Assembly: GCA_021806125.1 (NCBI GenBank)
Contig: JAJZYC010000004.1
Location: 10,190 to 26,745, forward strand
Reading direction: 5' to 3'
Length of the DNA: 16,556 bases
DNA from: a bacterium
GTDB taxonomy: Bacteria > SZUA-79 > Acidulodesulfobacterales > Acidulodesulfobacteraceae
Shown piece by piece: positions 13,906 through 16,556 of this stretch (the first letter of the stretch is position 1; every line of letters starts with the position of its first letter). Position numbers and translations under genes: made by a program. The notes beneath the pieces are model-generated. The model searched no databases and was not told the DNA's origin. It saw only the letters and a list, made by a program, of their open reading frames with translations.

Positions 13906-13934
13906 ATAATACGCCAATTAAATTAGTATGTCAA
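13906..13934 (-). promoter_or_regulatory. Strong promoter of the long early operon (PR-like)
   Basis: On the minus strand a consensus TTGACA (13929-13934) is followed after exactly 17 bp by TATTAT (13906-13911). The start would fall near 13899, about 37 nt before the Cro-like ATG. This is the best -35/-10 pair in the window and probably transcribes down to about 6899. Confidence 0.8.
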
Positions 13935-13961
13935 GTTAAAAATTACTATCTTTAAATTTGT

Positions 13962-13970
13962 TGATATAAT
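13962..13970 (+). promoter_or_regulatory. Extended -10 promoter of the CI-like repressor
   Basis: The sequence TGATATAAT is an extended -10, with no convincing -35 at 16-18 bp. Its start near 13977 gives a leader of about 43 nt to the ATG at 14021. It lies 28 bp from the -35 of the divergent promoter, so repressor binding between them could act on both. Confidence 0.6.
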
Positions 13971-14020
13971 TATATTTTATGCTATTTTTAAAGCAGTAAT
14001 TTAATTTTTAGGTGTATTTT

Positions 14021-14713
14021 ATGCCAAAAACTAAAGATAAAAAAATTTTTATAGAAATAGGCAAACGAATAAAACAACGCAGAGAAGAATTTAATTATAC
14101 ACAGGGCATGCTTGGAGAATTATTAGACGTAGATTATAGACAAATACAAAAATATGAATCAGGAAATAGTAAAATAGCGATTGATTATTTAATTAAAATT
14201 GCAAAAATTCTTAAAGTAGAAATTTCCTTTTTTTTTCTTAATAATAAAACAAAATCTAACATCCCTTCTCTTCCCGCCTATTCCATTTCCGATGAAACCA
14301 CTATTGATGAATCAAAGTATCAGATACTTCCTGTTATTGCTTTTGTAGGCGCTGGTAAGTTCATTGATTTAACTGAGATAGAACCGATAGACAAACTTTT
14401 ATTTCCTAAGGAATTCACCGTCAACGGTTCTATAATAATTGTGAAAGTTGCTGGAGCCAGTATGGAACCTATGATAAGAAAAGGTGCCTACATCGGGGTA
14501 GATAAAGATGATAAACAATTTACCGCGGGTGAGATTTACGCGATATATTTACCCTATGAGGGTGCTGTTATTAAAAGAGTGTATCTTGATTTAGATAATA
14601 TAATTTTAAAATCTGAAAATAAAAATTTTCCGGACATGGTAATACCGACGAAAAAAGTTGATAGGGAAAATTTTATAATCGGCAAGGTTAAGTGGGTACT
14701 GCAAAAATTTTAA
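14021..14713 (+). CDS. CI/LexA-type repressor, cleavable (XRE HTH + S24 peptidase)
   Basis: The chosen start is the ATG at 14021, with AGGTG six bases upstream; a GTG at 14012 falls inside that site. The 230-residue protein has an XRE helix-turn-helix (about 11-68; QGMLGELLDVDYRQIQKYESG) and a C-terminal S24 domain. All autocleavage elements are present: an Ala-Gly site (A111-G112 in VGAGKF), Ser147 in AGASMEP and Lys185 in GAVIKR. The spacing of 36 residues from Ala-Gly to Ser, then 38 to Lys, is close to LexA and UmuD. RecA-stimulated self-cleavage, and hence SOS induction, is expected. It represses early transcription opposite the Cro-like gene. Confidence 0.93.
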   Translation: MPKTKDKKIFIEIGKRIKQRREEFNYTQGMLGELLDVDYRQIQKYESGNSKIAIDYLIKIAKILKVEISFFFLNNKTKSNIPSLPAYSISDETTIDESKYQILPVIAFVGAGKFIDLTEIEPIDKLLFPKEFTVNGSIIIVKVAGASMEPMIRKGAYIGVDKDDKQFTAGEIYAIYLPYEGAVIKRVYLDLDNIILKSENKNFPDMVIPTKKVDRENFIIGKVKWVLQKF

Positions 14714-14735
14714 TTTAAATTTTTAGGGGGTAGCT

Positions 14736-15356
14736 ATGGAAGAAAACATTTATATCGCCGGTAAGCCGGCAATTTTTTCCAGTATTATTGGAGAAGTCGT
14801 TAAATCTAATAAATATGCAGAAACCTACATATCTGCCCAACATTCCCATACTGGCAGCGCTTCTAATATGAACGTCTCCAGCGATGTTTTTACTAATCAC
14901 GAAATATTTATAAAAGAAAGCGGAGACGGCAGAGAAATACCGTTAAAATTATATAAAGATAATGTCTTAGTCAGAGAAGGCAATAAAGTTTCGCTCATAT
15001 ACATAGATGTTAATAAATATGAATATCTTTTGTGTTTATATAATTCCGATACCGGATATAAAAATATTATTTGCAATATGAGGGAGCTTAGCGTTAATTT
15101 TCTTCCTTCTGTTTTAAAACCTTTTTCTCATTTAAGCATTAAGAGCTGGTTAATTATAAGCGTTATAATCCTGGTAATCGCGGGATTTATATTTTCGGGT
15201 TCTACGCAACTTGTATTTCCTTCGTTATTTACGGCAGGAATATTAATTATATCTATGCCGATAGCGGCGGTAATTGCCCAAGTAAAAATAAATCAAATTA
15301 TTTCCGAAATTAAAAACAAACTTGATTCGTATTTGAGCAAAATAAAAATATCTTAA
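14736..15356 (+). CDS. Membrane protein downstream of the CI-like repressor
   Basis: The 206-residue product has a soluble N-terminal domain (about 1-125) with GEVVKSNKYAETYIS and a beta-rich IFIKESGDGREIPLKL segment. Two adjacent membrane segments follow (about 135-155 and 160-183), then a charged amphipathic tail (about 185-206). There is no signal peptide. GGGGG lies five bases before the ATG, and the gene starts 22 bp after the repressor stop. It is probably co-transcribed with the repressor and thus expressed in the quiescent (lysogen-like) state. Genes in this place often give superinfection exclusion or another host benefit. That is inference; I recognise no named family. Confidence 0.75.
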   Translation: MEENIYIAGKPAIFSSIIGEVVKSNKYAETYISAQHSHTGSASNMNVSSDVFTNHEIFIKESGDGREIPLKLYKDNVLVREGNKVSLIYIDVNKYEYLLCLYNSDTGYKNIICNMRELSVNFLPSVLKPFSHLSIKSWLIISVIILVIAGFIFSGSTQLVFPSLFTAGILIISMPIAAVIAQVKINQIISEIKNKLDSYLSKIKIS

Positions 15357-15370
15357 GAGGGTTTACAATT

Positions 15371-15613
15371 ATGAGTCAATATGACGGTATTTCAAAACTA
15401 GCGGATTTAAAGGAAAAAGGATTAATAACCGAAGAAGAGTTTGAGCAGAGCAAGAAAAAAATTCTAACTCAAGAAGTTACTCAAGTTAAAGAAGGAACTT
15501 TCACTTTTAAAGTAATAATGCTATTCGCGCTTGGTTTAATCGTCCCGTTTTGGCCAATTTCGTTACCTGTATTCTGGTATCTTGCTTGGAAGTCGTATAA
15601 AACAGGGAAATAA
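15371..15613 (+). CDS. SHOCT-domain small membrane protein
   Basis: The 80-residue protein begins with a SHOCT motif: ISKLADLKEKGLITEEEFEQ continuing to KKKIL (about 7-33), the short helical hairpin in which a KxGxITxEEFxxxK pattern is diagnostic. A hydrophobic stretch (about 47-73) with several Trp and Pro residues is probably one or two membrane passes. AGAGGG precedes the ATG at 9-nt spacing. It is 14 bp after the other membrane-protein gene, so the two probably work together. SHOCT domains are often linked to oligomerisation or membrane anchoring, but no enzymatic function is known. Confidence 0.82.
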   Translation: MSQYDGISKLADLKEKGLITEEEFEQSKKKILTQEVTQVKEGTFTFKVIMLFALGLIVPFWPISLPVFWYLAWKSYKTGK

Positions 15614-15659
15614 GAAAAAATAATCGTTTTTTTTTGGAAAATTAGGGACTTTAGGAACC

Positions 15660-15674
15660 GATAAGCCGCTTATC
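15660..15674. promoter_or_regulatory. Operator palindrome GATAAGC-C-GCTTATC, 3' of the second repressor gene
   Basis: A perfect 15-bp palindrome located 5 bp beyond the stop codon of the minus-strand repressor gene and 46 bp after the end of the plus-strand SHOCT gene. It is in convergent territory, so it is not at a promoter I can see; it may aid looping or block read-through. Confidence 0.7.
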
Positions 15675-15679
15675 AGCGT

Positions 15680-16333
15680 TTATACCTTTCTCATGCCCCC
15701 GGCAAGAATGGCTATCCCTATAATCTCCCAGTCTTTAGCCTTTATATCCTGAAATTCCGTATTATCGGCTTTCAGGATATCCTTTTCTTTATCATATCTT
15801 CTCATAATTAATTTATGCTGTTCGTTCTTTTTTTTTGCTATAACCACCCTGCCGGCAGTTTCTATCATAGTGGCGCCGGGAATATATTCCTTTATAACGA
15901 TAAAATCGTTATTTTTTATAGCGGGGAACATAGCGTCGTCTTTAGCTTTCAGCGCGTATAAGTCCATTCCTACGTAAACCCTGCCCATTCTATCAACGAG
16001 TTCGGCCGTGTTAATAAAAAGGGTATCTATCTGTTTACCGCCGGGTTCGTTAAGAACTTCGATTCTGCGGAGGTTAGCTTGCGCCGTTATTGAATCTATC
16101 GAATTATATAATTCTTCTTCACTTATGCCGATATATTTAGTAAATCTTTTTACAAAATTAGAACTTGGCGCCTGTTGAAAAGATTCTATAAGGCTTATGT
16201 AAGTCTGACTCGCTTTCATTCCTTCTGAAAGTTCCTTTTGCGTATAGCCCCTTGCCTCGCGGTAATGCTTCATGGCTTTTATAAGCTTAATTTGGTACGG
16301 CGTTAATTCTTTGTTTTGCTTGTGCGTTTTCAT
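15680..16333 (-). CDS. Second XRE repressor with a catalytically dead S24 domain
   Basis: The 217-residue protein has an XRE helix-turn-helix (about 13-78; YTQKELSEGMKASQTYISLIES) and an S24/LexA-like C-terminal domain (about 118-215). At the place of the catalytic Ser the sequence is KDDAMFPAI, with Ala134, and at the Lys it is LIMRRY, with Arg178. No Ala-Gly or Cys-Gly cleavage site is seen before the domain. It should dimerise but not self-cleave. Palindromic operators flank the gene on both sides, suggesting autoregulation. The only ribosome site, AAAAGGAGG (16350-16358), lies 16 nt from the ATG at 16331-16333, which is unusually far; no nearer start codon exists in frame. Confidence 0.88.
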   Translation of the reverse strand: MKTHKQNKELTPYQIKLIKAMKHYREARGYTQKELSEGMKASQTYISLIESFQQAPSSNFVKRFTKYIGISEEELYNSIDSITAQANLRRIEVLNEPGGKQIDTLFINTAELVDRMGRVYVGMDLYALKAKDDAMFPAIKNNDFIVIKEYIPGATMIETAGRVVIAKKKNEQHKLIMRRYDKEKDILKADNTEFQDIKAKDWEIIGIAILAGGMRKV

Positions 16334-16362
16334 TATTTTTTCGTTTTTTCCTCCTTTTATCC

Positions 16363-16377
16363 GATAAGCGGCTTATC
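16363..16377. promoter_or_regulatory. Operator palindrome GATAAGC-G-GCTTATC, proximal to the repressor start
   Basis: A perfect 15-bp palindrome just upstream of the repressor ribosome site, centred at 16370, immediately downstream of the -10 at 16381-16386. It would cover the transcription start. Confidence 0.78.
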
Positions 16378-16380
16378 AGT

Positions 16381-16410
16381 GTTATATCTATTTTGTTATA
16401 TCGGTGATAA
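16381..16410 (-). promoter_or_regulatory. Candidate promoter of the second repressor, bracketed by operators
   Basis: On the minus strand TTATCA (16405-16410) and TATAAC (16381-16386) are separated by 18 bp. The -35 lies inside the distal operator, and the -10 abuts the proximal one. Binding at either operator should shut it off, which is a classic negative autoregulation layout. Confidence 0.5.
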
Positions 16411-16423
16411 GCCGCTTATCACC
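16403..16423. promoter_or_regulatory. Operator palindrome, distal, overlapping the stop of the upstream gene
   Basis: A perfect 21-bp palindrome with 10-bp arms (GGTGATAAGC) around a central C at 16413. It contains the 15-bp core (16406-16420) and the TGA stop of the preceding gene. It is the longest of the four sites, so probably the strongest. Confidence 0.8.
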
Positions 16424-16556
16424 TTTCCATCCCCCTGTCCCTGTCCAGCTCCTTAACAGCCTTCTCTACCTCCGTCCTGGTTCTATCGGGGAAGAGCTTA
16501 TCCTTATGAAACATAATCCAGTTCATATCGCGCTTGTCGTCCTTTATCTGCTTCAG
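16419..16556 (-). CDS. C-terminal 45 residues of an unknown protein, start beyond window edge
   Basis: The minus strand is open from the window edge to a TGA at 16419-16421. It encodes 45 charged residues, ending LDRDRGMER, with NWIMFHKDKLFPDRTR in the middle and a Lys/Glu-rich helix. It is the next gene upstream of the second repressor in the same direction. Its DNA is richer in G+C than most of the window. The reading frame is plausible but short, and I recognise no family. Confidence 0.55.
   Translation of the reverse strand: MKQIKDDKRDMNWIMFHKDKLFPDRTRTEVEKAVKELDRDRGMER

Larger units (their letters stand above)
13863..14020. promoter_or_regulatory. Divergent cI/cro control region
   Basis: This 158-bp AT-rich interval separates the Cro-like gene (minus) from the CI-like gene (plus) and holds both promoters. 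Possible half-sites TACTA (13889), TAGTA (13924) and TACTA (13944) surround and overlap the Cro-gene promoter; the last two form a dyad with a 15-bp gap. They are candidate operators only. None matches the GATAAGC operator used elsewhere in the window. Confidence 0.55.

Noticed and set aside
14715..14900. Minus-strand 61-residue open frame
   Set aside because: It overlaps the start of the plus-strand membrane-protein gene, which has a strong ribosome site and good coding character.
15660..15674. Terminator or attachment site at the palindrome after the second repressor
   Set aside because: No T-tract follows on either strand, and the same palindrome sits in promoter regions and in trbJ, which fits an operator better.

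Overview
The window (16,556 bp, AT-rich) reads as part of a mobile element from a diderm (Gram-negative-type) bacterium with low G+C and strong Shine-Dalgarno signals. The diderm call rests on outer-membrane-spanning secretion parts: TrbG/VirB9, TrbI/VirB10, a periplasmic TrbJ/VirB5 and a lipoprotein. I cannot name the host species. No integrase, transposase, tRNA, rRNA or CRISPR array is visible. Nearly all genes lie on the minus strand; only a repressor and two small membrane proteins (14021-15613) are on the plus strand.

Left third (1-6813): a P-type (trb) conjugative type IV secretion cluster. In transcription order (right to left) it holds an unrecognised 279-aa protein, TrbF/VirB8, TrbG/VirB9, TrbI/VirB10, TrbJ/VirB5, a lipoprotein in the trbK position, TrbL/VirB6, and a VirB1-like lytic transglycosylase cut by the window edge. 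The ATPases, the pilin and the relaxase are not in view. Three minus-strand promoters with the extended -10 TGnTATAAT are visible, two inside an identical 40-bp repeat, and one terminator follows the lipoprotein.

Middle (6899-13862): a long, tightly packed minus-strand operon that looks like the early region of a temperate phage or phage-plasmid. It runs from a Cro-like repressor through an excisionase-like HTH protein, a replication initiator, a DnaC-type helicase loader, small hypotheticals, a radical SAM protein, a D12-class adenine methyltransferase, more small proteins, ParA, ParB and a second excisionase-like HTH protein. The initiator gene carries eight 22/23-bp iterons plus a 30-bp AT-rich repeat pair inside its coding sequence, so it may contain the origin itself, as lambda O does. 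The gene is split by a -1 frameshift at an A-rich slippery run.

Right (13863-16556): a cI/cro-like switch. A cleavable LexA/CI-type repressor is transcribed divergently from the Cro-like gene and is followed by two membrane-protein genes. Next, on the minus strand, is a second repressor whose S24 domain has lost its catalytic Ser and Lys. The perfect palindrome GATAAGC-N-GCTTATC flanks this second repressor at three places and occurs a fourth time about 12.5 kb away, just inside trbJ behind a promoter. The second repressor may therefore control part of the conjugation machinery.

Overall the window suggests a conjugative phage-plasmid-like chimera: phage-type replication and lysogeny control, ParAB maintenance and a trb transfer apparatus, linked by a shared operator.
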